A stretch of 64,000 nucleotides of DNA. It comes from CAVUPF01 sp963777915. Lineage in GTDB: Bacteria > Actinomycetota > Thermoleophilia > Solirubrobacterales > 70-9. The stretch is from positions 62,001 to 126,000 of the forward strand of contig CAVZSH010000009.1 in assembly GCA_963777915.1 (NCBI GenBank), given 5' to 3'. A program made the position numbers and the translations under genes. The first letter of the stretch is position 1. Every line of letters starts with the position of its first letter. The notes under the pieces were generated by a model that was not told the origin of the DNA, did no database searches, and saw only the letters and a list, made by a program, of their open reading frames with translations. Below are positions 42,315 to 50,155 of the stretch, one piece after another.

Positions 42315-43934
42315 GTGTGCGGCGCCCTGGGAAATTACGACCGCGGCCATGTTCAGCGCCTCGCGGCTGCTCTCGGAAAGCAGCCGCATTTCGTCCACGA
42401 GGACGAGACATCGATGCTGATACTCGACCGGGAGCCGCTTCGGTGGAAAGGGCCAAAAGAGTGCGGCCTCGGCTGGATCGAGGGCGATCTGTGGCGCGGC
42501 GGGGCGTCTGACTGGCGCCATGCGGCGCAGCTCGGAGCCTGCGGGGTGGTGATCGACGGACGGCGGCGGTTCGTCCACTCGGCGGTCAACGGGCTCGCTC
42601 CCATCTACTGGATCGACCGCGGTGGCGCGACTTACTTCGCCTCACGGATCGATCCACTCGTCCAGGCTTCGCCTGAGCCGCTCTCAGTCGATTGGGACGC
42701 CTGGGCCTCGATCATTGCGCTCCGCTACCCGCTCGGTGAGCGCACGCCGTTCGCCGAGATCCGGCGCCTCGGCCCGTTTTCGACCCTGCGCAGGAGCTTC
42801 GGTCGTGGCCGCAGCCACGCGCCTGCCTGGCCCTGGGCCGAGATTGATCCTGGAACCGACCTCGAGGGCGCTGCCGACGGAGTGGTCGCCGGGCTGCTGG
42901 AGACGCTCACGCCACTGGATGGGGACGTCGTCTGCCCGCTCAGCGGCGGCAAGGACTCCCGGCTCCTGCTCTGCGCACTCGGCAAGCTCGGCGGCGCCTC
43001 GGTCGCCGTCACCGTTAGCGACGACGAGGGAGGCTCCTTCGAGGAGGACCTGGCGGCCCCGGTCGCGGCCGCGCTCGGTATTCCCCACGAGCAGCTGGGA
43101 GCCGGCCCCGACACCTACCCGGAGGACTGGGAGGAGCGGGCACGCCGGGTCGAGTACCAGTTCGTCGACCACGCCTGGCTGGTGCCGCTGGCCCGGCGCC
43201 TGGAGGGCGTCAACTCCCCCGCCACAGACGGTTACGCGATGGACATCCTGCTTCAGTCGGACACTCACTTCTACTCTCCGGAGACCCTCGAACACCACCC
43301 CGGCCGTCAAGCCGGACGAGAGATGTTCGACAGCCTTCGCCGCTACGGCAGGGCCTACCTGGCTCTTACGGAGACCTTCCACGAGCCGATCGTGGCTTGC
43401 GCCCGCGAGCAGTTCCTCGCCTCCTCGAAGCCGTTCGAAGGACACCCCTCTCAGGCCGTCCTCTCGTTCTACGCGACACGGACGGTCCGGGGCGTCTCGA
43501 CTTATCCAACCGGGTTGCTCGGCGAGGGAGCGCAGATACTCACCCCCGCCGCTTGCGACCGAGTCGCAACCGCCGCCCTCTCCACCACCTCCGCGGTCAA
43601 GCGCGACAACAGCATGTTCAGAGCGGCCTTCGATCGCCTCGCCCCGCAGGTGGGGCGGCTGCCCTCGACCGCAACGGAGACGCGGTCCGCGCCGCACCTG
43701 GCACGCCGCTGGCGCTCCGACCCAGCTGTCGAGATGCACCGCCGATCGATCGGCGACGGTCCGCTCGCACCCTACGTCTCCTCCGACCTCACGGCCTGGC
43801 TGGCGACGCCGGCGCGGGATGAGCTGTCCGGAGACCTGCGCCTGGGCATGGAGACGGTGAGCCTCTTCCATGCCTGGTGGCGCCGCTACCGAGATCGGCT
43901 GCGAGAGGTCGACGGCAGGGACCTCTACGGCTAG
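42315..43934 (+). CDS. Asparagine-synthetase-like amidotransferase
   Basis: A 539-residue two-domain enzyme. Starting at the GTG at 42315, the protein begins M-C-G-A-L-G-N-Y-D, placing Cys2 as the N-terminal nucleophile of a class II glutaminase domain; GGAGG lies six bases before this GTG. Earlier in-frame starts would bury the cysteine. The synthetase domain has the ATP pyrophosphatase P-loop CPLSGGKDSRLLLCAL near residue 210 and VSDDEGGSFEEDLAAPVA. In sugar clusters such enzymes can amidate uronic acids; that target is inference. It is divergent from the epimerase operon. Confidence 0.82.
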   Translation: MCGALGNYDRGHVQRLAAALGKQPHFVHEDETSMLILDREPLRWKGPKECGLGWIEGDLWRGGASDWRHAAQLGACGVVIDGRRRFVHSAVNGLAPIYWIDRGGATYFASRIDPLVQASPEPLSVDWDAWASIIALRYPLGERTPFAEIRRLGPFSTLRRSFGRGRSHAPAWPWAEIDPGTDLEGAADGVVAGLLETLTPLDGDVVCPLSGGKDSRLLLCALGKLGGASVAVTVSDDEGGSFEEDLAAPVAAALGIPHEQLGAGPDTYPEDWEERARRVEYQFVDHAWLVPLARRLEGVNSPATDGYAMDILLQSDTHFYSPETLEHHPGRQAGREMFDSLRRYGRAYLALTETFHEPIVACAREQFLASSKPFEGHPSQAVLSFYATRTVRGVSTYPTGLLGEGAQILTPAACDRVATAALSTTSAVKRDNSMFRAAFDRLAPQVGRLPSTATETRSAPHLARRWRSDPAVEMHRRSIGDGPLAPYVSSDLTAWLATPARDELSGDLRLGMETVSLFHAWWRRYRDRLREVDGRDLYG

Positions 43935-43940
43935 GCGGGC

Positions 43941-45143
43941 TCATCGGCGACGGCGAGCCTGGCGGATCATCCGCCCCACGGCGCGGAGAGGAGCTGTCAG
44001 ACGCCAGGTAAATGTGGTCTCGTAAGCATGCACGGTCGCGGCAACCGCCTCGATCCGGCCGGCTTCTGCCCTCCGCACACTGTCAAGGGCCTCTCTCTTC
44101 TCCCGCTCGGACTCCATGAGCAGGCCGCGCAGGTGCGCGTTCTCGTGGCTGAAAGCTTGAACGTCGACGCGAGCGCGCCACTCGAGACGAACTAGCCGTG
44201 CCATCTCCTGAAGTGGATCGTGAGGACGCCGGGTCGGAGGCGCCAGTCGCTCGAACAGCTCGAGCAGTTGCTGAGCATGGACGCCCGCCCGGTGGTGAGC
44301 GATCACGAGGTCGTGGTTGACCGGACCCATCGACGCGCTGTACTGCCGCAGGTCCTCGCTGAGCCGCGCGGGGTCGATGATGACACGGCCGCTTCGACCG
44401 CCGAGGCCGTCCGCCTCGATCGCGGGATAGGACTCAGCGGTGATCCAGCCGTCGCCTCCGTTCCAGTCATAGACGTAGGCGGCACGGCCACATGCCATGG
44501 CCTCAAGAATCGAGCGTCCATAGCCGATGACGATGTCTGCGTCGAACAGGGCCGGGCGCGGATCGGCCGCGTGGCCGGCGGTCCCACCGAGCCGTGTCAA
44601 CTCGAGTCCGGCATCGGCACAGGCGGACTCCAGCATCGCGAGGCGGTCGCCATTAGGGGTGTTGCTGAGCATCAGCGCCCGGCGGGGCGTGTCGGGAAGC
44701 GACCCACGCGCTACGAACCGCTCGGTGTCGATCGGCTGGGACAGGCGCACGACCTCCACGTCGACCGCAAACCGGCGCAGGCGCCTGGCGATCCTCTCGT
44801 TGAGCGCCACGGCGAGGCCGATAGTCCCGTCGAGCTGAGGCGGCGCCTGGAGATCGAAGGTTTCGCTATGGGCGACGAAGAGCTGCGGAACGCCCGGGCA
44901 GCCATCGGCGATCTGAAAGGAGACACCTGGGTCTTGGACCAGCGCCGCATCGCAATCCTCGGGCAGCTCCGCCTCACCGACGACGGTGAGCCCTCGGTCG
45001 AGAGCAACCGCCACGCCGCCGCCTGGCTCGGGGGTATAGACGACCACCTCGTGGCCGAGGCGGTCGAGTTGCTCGGCGACGGTCAGGAGATAGGACTCGC
45101 TTCCCCCCAGCCCGAGATGATTGGTAGCCAGCAGAAGCTTCAT
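43941..45143 (-). CDS. GT4-like glycosyltransferase with coiled coil and basic tail
   Basis: A 400-residue GT-B type protein. The N-terminal LLLATNHLGLGGSESYLLTV is the acceptor-side glycine loop, and DADIVIGYGRSILEAMACGRA holds the E-x-x-A-x-G donor-site motif. Residues ~320-385 form a coiled coil (SHENAHLRGLLMESEREKRE), and the end reads TTFTWRLTAPLRAVGRMI plus arginines. This tail matches the methyltransferase at 33238-34191. It is the last clearly intact polysaccharide gene on this side of the island and converges on the amidotransferase gene with six bases between. Confidence 0.78.
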   Translation of the reverse strand: MKLLLATNHLGLGGSESYLLTVAEQLDRLGHEVVVYTPEPGGGVAVALDRGLTVVGEAELPEDCDAALVQDPGVSFQIADGCPGVPQLFVAHSETFDLQAPPQLDGTIGLAVALNERIARRLRRFAVDVEVVRLSQPIDTERFVARGSLPDTPRRALMLSNTPNGDRLAMLESACADAGLELTRLGGTAGHAADPRPALFDADIVIGYGRSILEAMACGRAAYVYDWNGGDGWITAESYPAIEADGLGGRSGRVIIDPARLSEDLRQYSASMGPVNHDLVIAHHRAGVHAQQLLELFERLAPPTRRPHDPLQEMARLVRLEWRARVDVQAFSHENAHLRGLLMESEREKREALDSVRRAEAGRIEAVAATVHAYETTFTWRLTAPLRAVGRMIRQARRRR

Positions 45144-45225
45144 GAGGCGAGCTTACGGCGCTGATTGCAATGAATGCATGTAGACATCGCTCAATTAGCA
45201 GGCAGAAAGCCAGAGCAGCCCGACG

Positions 45226-45842
45226 ATGAACGTGGACTGGCCACCCGAGCCCCACCACCCAACCGCCCGTCGGGAGAGATCCACGTCTGGCGCGCTGAGC
45301 CGGACCGACCGGGCTGGCCCTCACATGAGCTGCTCCCACCCGCGGAGAGCGAACACGCCGAGGGAATGCGGCGGCCCCCCTCCCGCAACCGCTGGGTCGC
45401 CTCGCGCTGGGCGTCGTAGCGTGCTCGGCCGCTATCTGGAGGGAGAATCCGAAAGCGATCGCGGCATGCCGACGCTCGGCGACCACACCGCCACCCTGAG
45501 CTTCAACCTCAGCCACTTCGGCGCCCTGGCCCTGATCGCGGTGACGGAGGGGCGCGAAGTCGGGGTCGACATCGAGGAGATCGACTCCGGGCGGGACGCC
45601 ATCGCGCTTGCGGAGCGCGGGCTCGACCCCGCCGCGCCGGCCGAGACCCAGGCGACTGCCTTCCACGAAGCGTGGGCCCGGCAGGAGGCGGTCGTTAAGT
45701 GCCTGGACAGCGGCCTCGGCGCCCCACTTCGCATCGCCCGTCGCCTATCGGCCCTCGAGCCCGGCCCGGCCACGCCGCCGCGCTCGCCGTCGCCGGGCGC
45801 GATGCACTGCTCTGCCGGTGCTTCTCCCTCAGCTCGACCTGA
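45226..45842 (+). pseudogene. 4'-phosphopantetheinyl transferase, decayed
   Basis: A Sfp-type transferase (it would load CoA-derived arms onto carrier proteins) in pieces. MNVDWPPEP is in one frame, SGEIHVWRAEPDRPGW and the Arg-rich RNRWVASRWA in another, the core LSFNLSHFGALALIAVTEG and VGVDIEEID with FHEAWARQEAVVKC in the first again, and the end AAALAVAGRDALLCRCFSLS in the third. At least three indels (near 45255, 45415 and 45770) are needed to join them, and the loop before LSFNLSH looks shortened. The metal-binding D-x-E and W-x-x-K/E-A motifs survive. No intact product is possible, so this is most likely a true pseudogene. Confidence 0.7.
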
Positions 45843-45854
45843 GCGCGCGCGGAC

Positions 45855-46364
45855 TCAAGCGGCTTCTGGGGCCTCGTCCTCTCCGCCATGACGCCGCCCA
45901 GCGGCTATCGCCAGGGTCGAGCCCGTCACGCCCGCCGCAAGCGCCGCCAGGGCCCACCCCGGTCCGGTCTCCCCGGTGCCCAGCATGGCGTCCACCGAGG
46001 GGCTCCCTGGGCCTCCGTCGACCAGGGCGAGCAGGCCTGCGATCAGCGTCAGGTTGAACTCATAGCCGCCTTTGGACGCCCAGAGGCCGTTCTTCAGATG
46101 CACCGTTCGGATCGCGGTGATCATCGTCGCGATCAGCGTCGCGGCGGCGGCGGGCGTGAAGGCCCCGGCCACGATCATCGCCCCGCCGATCGTCTCCGAG
46201 GCGCTGGCCGCGATCGCGTTCCGTCGTCCGGGGCGCATGCCGAGGGACTCCATCATCCCGCTGGTACCGTCGAGGCCGGGGCCACCGAACCAGCCAAACC
46301 ACTTCTGCGTACCGTGTCCGACGAACAGCCCGCCGATCACGATCCTCGCGATGAGAACGTCCAA
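45855..46364 (-). CDS. DoxX-family membrane protein
   Basis: A 169-residue inner-membrane protein with four helices. The start DVLIARIVIGGLFVGHGTQK and WFGWFGGPGLDGTSGMMESL, and the second half ETIGGAMIVAGAFTPAAAA, fit the DoxX family. Characterised members act in redox or membrane-stress complexes (DoxX/SodA/SseA in mycobacteria). No partner of that kind is next to it here. It converges with the decayed transferase and is downstream of the MarR gene on the same strand, 56 bases away, so joint transcription is possible. Confidence 0.82.
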   Translation of the reverse strand: MDVLIARIVIGGLFVGHGTQKWFGWFGGPGLDGTSGMMESLGMRPGRRNAIAASASETIGGAMIVAGAFTPAAAATLIATMITAIRTVHLKNGLWASKGGYEFNLTLIAGLLALVDGGPGSPSVDAMLGTGETGPGWALAALAAGVTGSTLAIAAGRRHGGEDEAPEAA

Positions 46365-46420
46365 GCTTCATCTCAGATCCTCCAGGGTGGGCTTCAACAT
46401 TGCTGACAAGACGCACATGC

Positions 46421-46897
46421 TCACTCCGCCGCCGGGCGGGCGGCGAGCTCGACGGCGCACTCCGGCAGCTGGCCGTCCAGCGCGGTGTCGAGAAGATCGT
46501 TGAGGGCGTCGCGCTGCCCGGCGTTAAGGGCACTGAGTACGTCGTCCTCGATCGCGTCCAGAACCCGCCCCACCTGCTCCAGGGCACGCTCTCCGGCGGG
46601 CGCTATCTCGACGATGTGGCGGCGGCGGTCAGCCTGGTCGCGGCGCCGTGTGGCAAGGCCGGCGTCCTCGAGCTCGTTGAGCAGCAGCACCACGTTGCTC
46701 GGGTCGATCGAGAGCGCCTCGGCCATCGCCTGTTGCGGAGCGGGCCCGTGGTCGCGCAGGTAGCTGAGAGCTACGAGCTGGCGCTGGCGTAAGCCCAGTG
46801 GGGCCAGCTCGGCCTCGAAGCGGTGGTTGATCGCCCGCGCCAAATGGGCGATCAGAACGGTCGACCTTGCCGAGGTGGCCTTGGCCTGGGTGACCAT
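46421..46897 (-). CDS. MarR-family repressor
   Basis: A 158-residue dimeric winged-helix regulator. The recognition region is APQQAMAEALSIDPSNVVLLLNELEDAGL and the wing is TRRRDQADRRRHIVEI. It is divergently placed from a 14-helix efflux pump, the classic MarR arrangement, and an inverted repeat directly upstream of its start may be its operator. A drug or metabolite inducer is expected but cannot be identified. Confidence 0.88.
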   Translation of the reverse strand: MVTQAKATSARSTVLIAHLARAINHRFEAELAPLGLRQRQLVALSYLRDHGPAPQQAMAEALSIDPSNVVLLLNELEDAGLATRRRDQADRRRHIVEIAPAGERALEQVGRVLDAIEDDVLSALNAGQRDALNDLLDTALDGQLPECAVELAARPAAE

Positions 46898-46904
46898 AAT
46901 GTGA

Positions 46905-46935
46905 ATTGTAGCCTAGGGATGATCCTTGCTACATT
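46905..46935. promoter_or_regulatory. Inverted repeat in the marR/efflux promoter region
   Basis: Half-sites TGTAGC (46907-46912) and GCTACA (46928-46933), with AT-rich flanks and a smaller inner symmetry (AGGGAT / ATCCT), lie eight bases before the marR start and upstream of the pump gene. This is the expected position for a MarR operator controlling both directions. The repeat is seen; binding is inference. Confidence 0.4.
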
Positions 46936-46994
46936 GACGATTCCTGACCGATTCCGCGACAACCGTCAGCGACCGCCGTCGCTGGATCGCGCTG

Positions 46995-48437
46995 GTGATC
47001 CTCTGCTTGGGCCAGCTGATGATCGTGCTGGACGCGACGATCGTCAACGTCGCCCTCCCCTCGATCCAGGGCGACCTGCATTTCACCCAGGCCAACCTGA
47101 CCTGGGTGATCAATGCCTACCTGATCGCCTTCGGCAGCTTCCTGCTGCTGGCCGGGCGGCTGGGGGACCTGGTCGGTCGCAAGAAGGTCTTCCTCAGCGG
47201 CCTGGCGCTGTTCACCACAGCCTCGGCGCTCTGCGGCGTTTCCGACAGCCAGACGCTGCTGATCAGCGCCCGCTTCGTCCAGGGAATCGGCGGCGCGGTC
47301 GCCTCCTCGGTGATCATCGCGATCATCATCACCGAGTTCCCGACAGCCCGCGAGCAGGCAAAAGCGCTGGGCGTGTTCGCCTTCGTCGCCTCGGGGGGCG
47401 GGTCGATTGGGCTGCTCGCCGGCGGCGTCCTCACCCACGCGATCAACTGGCACTGGATCTTCTTCATCAACGTCCCGATCGGCGTAGCCGCGATCGCGCT
47501 CGGCATCGTCTTGGTCGAGGAGAATGAGGGCGCCGGCCTGCGCCAGGGCGTCGACGTGCTCGGCTCGGTGCTGATCACGGCCGCGATGATGCTCGGCGTC
47601 TACACGATCGTCGAGACCGACAGCTACGGCTGGGGCTCGCCACGGACGCTGGGCTTCGGCGCGGTCGCGCTGGCGATGATCGGTGCCTTCGGTGCCTATG
47701 AGGGACGGATCCGCAATCCGATCATGCCGCTGCGGGTGCTGCGCTCGCGCAGCCTCACCGGGGCCAATCTCGTCCGCGGCTTCCTGGTGATCGGGATGTT
47801 CTCCTCGTTCTTCCTCGGCGCCCTCTACCTCGAGCACGTCCTCGGCTACAGCTCAATCGACACCGGGTTAGCTTTCCTGCCGATGACGCTCAGCATCGGA
47901 GTTCTGTCGGTCGGGGTGACGCCGCATCTGCTCAGCCGCTTCGGCGCCAAGAGGACGCTGATCCCGGGCCTGGTGATGGCCCTTGCCGGCCTCCTCATCT
48001 TCGCCCGCGTCCCGATCCACGCCGACTACTGGACCGAACTCTTCCCCGCCTTCCTTCTGATCGGCCTCGGCGCCGGCACCTCCTTCATGCCGCTAATCAC
48101 CCTCGCGATGTCGGAGGTGCCGAAGCCCGATGCCGGCCTCGCCTCGGGCCTCGTCAACGTCTCCCAGCAGATGGCCGCGGCGGTCGGCGTCGCGGTGCTC
48201 GGCACCCTCGCGGCGAGTCGGACCAACGAACTCCTTGCCGCCGGGCACTCCCCCGCCGGCGCGCTGACCAGTGGCTACCGCTTCGCGTTCCTGATCGCCG
48301 CCGCCTGCGTCGCGGTCGGCATCGCGCTCGCCGCCGGCGTCCTGCGCTCTCCGGCTCCGGGTGGCGAAGAGACCACTGCCCCTAGCACCGAGGAACTCCG
48401 CATCCGCGAGGGCCTGCTCGCCGACGAGCTGCTCTGA
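46995..48437 (+). CDS. DHA2-family (EmrB/QacA-type) MFS efflux transporter
   Basis: A 480-residue proton antiporter with about 14 helices. Helix 1 holds LGQLMIVLDATIVNVALPSI with the family motif D1, motif A is GRLGDLVGRKK, and motif C is AFVASGGGSIGLLAGGVLTH. The GTG start at 46995 begins inside helix 1. The frame stays open 17 codons upstream (TDSATTVSDRRRWIAL), a normal N-terminus for the family, reaching back to a CTG at 46944. The true start may therefore be that CTG. The pump is divergent from the MarR gene. Confidence 0.9.
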   Translation: MILCLGQLMIVLDATIVNVALPSIQGDLHFTQANLTWVINAYLIAFGSFLLLAGRLGDLVGRKKVFLSGLALFTTASALCGVSDSQTLLISARFVQGIGGAVASSVIIAIIITEFPTAREQAKALGVFAFVASGGGSIGLLAGGVLTHAINWHWIFFINVPIGVAAIALGIVLVEENEGAGLRQGVDVLGSVLITAAMMLGVYTIVETDSYGWGSPRTLGFGAVALAMIGAFGAYEGRIRNPIMPLRVLRSRSLTGANLVRGFLVIGMFSSFFLGALYLEHVLGYSSIDTGLAFLPMTLSIGVLSVGVTPHLLSRFGAKRTLIPGLVMALAGLLIFARVPIHADYWTELFPAFLLIGLGAGTSFMPLITLAMSEVPKPDAGLASGLVNVSQQMAAAVGVAVLGTLAASRTNELLAAGHSPAGALTSGYRFAFLIAAACVAVGIALAAGVLRSPAPGGEETTAPSTEELRIREGLLADELL

Positions 48438-48473
48438 GGCCCGACCCAGCGCTCTGTCACCGAGCGGCTCCGC

Positions 48474-49592
48474 CTACCTGCGCGCGGTTGACCTCGTGAT
48501 CGCGACGAAGGCATGCCAGGCGGGCTTGGGGCGGAAGCCCGGGCCGCCATGGAAGAGGCCGACCGAGTCACAGAAGTCGCAGGAATCGGGAAGGTCCTTC
48601 CAGGAGAACCAGTAGACCTGCTGGAGGTCGAGGCGGCGCTGGTTGGTGATCAAGTATTTGTAGGCGCCGCGCAACTCGCGGACCTGGCCCTGGATCCCCT
48701 GCTCGAAGGCGTCCTTGAGATAATCGTTCTGGGAGCCCCAGCCCATCTCGGTGATGTAGAGAGGGATGCGATCGTGGTTTTTGACCATCACCTCGTGGAC
48801 GCCTTCGACCAGCCCTTCCAGGACTTCGGTGTCGGCCGCGTAGGGGTGCAGGGCAACGCCGTCGAAATCGGCCTTGATCCCCGGCACGCGGTAGAGGGCG
48901 CTGAGGAACTTGGCTGCCGGCATGCCTCGCGCCCCATTTGCGGTCGGCTTGCCGAAGAGGCCGGAGAGGATCACCTTCGCCTGCGGGTCGGCTTCTTTGA
49001 TCGCCTTGGCGGAGATCTCGACAAGCTTCGCGTAGCGGAGCGGGGAGACCGGGTAGGCGAAGTAGAAGAAGTTGACCTCGTTCCAGATCTGCCAGGCCCG
49101 GATCGGGGTCGGGTTGGGGATCGCCGGTTCGTAGTCGATGCCCTCGTGGGAGTGTTCGGCCCAGAATTCGCCTCCCGGCCCGTAGCGCCTGACCGCGGCC
49201 TGAAGGAAGGCGGCCCACGCCTTGCGCTGGCGGGTGGTCTCGATCGGGAACGTGGTCCACTTGGGAGTCAGCCAACGCGGGGTGGAGTAGAGGAAGGGGA
49301 GGACCCGCAGGCCGGTGCGTGCCGCGACGGCGACGGTGCGGTCGAGGCCGCCCCAGTCATAGCCACCGCCGGCAGTGGGCTGGATCGCCGCCCAGGAGAC
49401 CGGCACCCGCACGCTTTCGATCCCGCCGGCCTTCATCCGCTTGGCGTCGGCGGCGCTCAGTTCGTTCTGCGGCACGATCCCGAAGAAGCCAGGCGGCACG
49501 CCGGCCGGCGCCCGGCTCGTCGCCGCCGCCGTCGCGACCGTCGCCGCCGCAAGGCAGGCGAGGAGTAGGGCGGCTGACAGTGCTCGCTTCAC
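48474..49592 (-). CDS. Secreted TIM-barrel glycoside hydrolase (clan GH-A), copy 2
   Basis: An exported glycosidase of ~372 residues, paralogous to the protein at 18169-19290. It has a signal peptide (RALSAALLLACLAAATVATA), an acid/base in WQIWNEVNFFYF, a nucleophile in LYITEMGWGS, and the same C-terminal QQVYWFSWKDLPDSCDFCDS loop with paired cysteines. Expected role: cleavage of a surface or environmental polysaccharide. I start at the GTG before KRALSAA; an ATG at 49646 would put 18 non-hydrophobic residues first. It lies on the far side of the island from copy 1. Confidence 0.8.
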   Translation of the reverse strand: MKRALSAALLLACLAAATVATAAATSRAPAGVPPGFFGIVPQNELSAADAKRMKAGGIESVRVPVSWAAIQPTAGGGYDWGGLDRTVAVAARTGLRVLPFLYSTPRWLTPKWTTFPIETTRQRKAWAAFLQAAVRRYGPGGEFWAEHSHEGIDYEPAIPNPTPIRAWQIWNEVNFFYFAYPVSPLRYAKLVEISAKAIKEADPQAKVILSGLFGKPTANGARGMPAAKFLSALYRVPGIKADFDGVALHPYAADTEVLEGLVEGVHEVMVKNHDRIPLYITEMGWGSQNDYLKDAFEQGIQGQVRELRGAYKYLITNQRRLDLQQVYWFSWKDLPDSCDFCDSVGLFHGGPGFRPKPAWHAFVAITRSTARR

Positions 49593-49675
49593 CAAGCGGG
49601 GAACGGTAGCTGGCCCATCACCCTGCAACACCGCGGCGCAGCGCATGTAGCGACGGCATTGAGCGCCCCCTCGCT

Positions 49676-50149
49676 TCAGTAGGTCCCGCCCAGCTTGCGG
49701 TGATCCCAGGTCGCCGTGCGCAGCGCCTTGAAGCGGATCGCCACCCGCTTCGGAGCCTGCGCCTCCAGCGCCGCCTTCGCGTCGCCCTGCACCGTGGAGA
49801 TCCCCTCCGCATAGCGCAGCGTCAGCTCCTCGGCGAAGCCGATCACCGCCTCGAAGTCGCGGTGGATCTCCGCCTCGGCCTCGATCATCGCTCCGCGCAG
49901 CTCGCCGTACTCGTGCCCGCTCTCGACCAAGACCGTCGCCCGCGGGTCACGTTCCAGGTTGCGCACCTTCTGCGACTTGGCGTAGGTCCACACCCATACC
50001 TCGCCCAGGCGCGGCACGAACCACATCGGCATCGAGTGCGGCCAGCCGCGCGGCCCGAGGCTGGAGATGACCGCGACCCGCTCCCCCTCGAGCAGCTCCT
50101 CCAGCTCCGCCTCGCTCAACCTGATCTGCCCACGGCGGCTCATCTTCAT
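49676..50149 (-). CDS. PPOX-family (F420/FMN-binding split barrel) protein
   Basis: A 157-residue split-barrel protein of the pyridoxamine-phosphate-oxidase-like superfamily. The strand-loop VAVISSLGPRGWPHSMPMWF and KSQKVRNLERDPRATVLVES are typical of actinobacterial F420- or FMN-binding members. The exact cofactor cannot be decided without alignment. Its ATG lies six bases after the stop of the rhamnosidase-like gene on the same strand. Confidence 0.8.
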   Translation of the reverse strand: MKMSRRGQIRLSEAELEELLEGERVAVISSLGPRGWPHSMPMWFVPRLGEVWVWTYAKSQKVRNLERDPRATVLVESGHEYGELRGAMIEAEAEIHRDFEAVIGFAEELTLRYAEGISTVQGDAKAALEAQAPKRVAIRFKALRTATWDHRKLGGTY

Positions 50150-50155
50150 CCGACT

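Noticed and set aside
46929..47837. A 302-residue minus-strand frame opposite the efflux pump.
   Set aside because: It is a shadow of the transporter, whose 14-helix pattern and motifs A and C are unambiguous.
18169..49592. The island as a recently transferred genomic island.
   Set aside because: Base composition and start-codon use inside it match the flanks, and there are no integrase, tRNA or direct-repeat borders, unlike the small low-GC patch at 7.2-8.9 kb.
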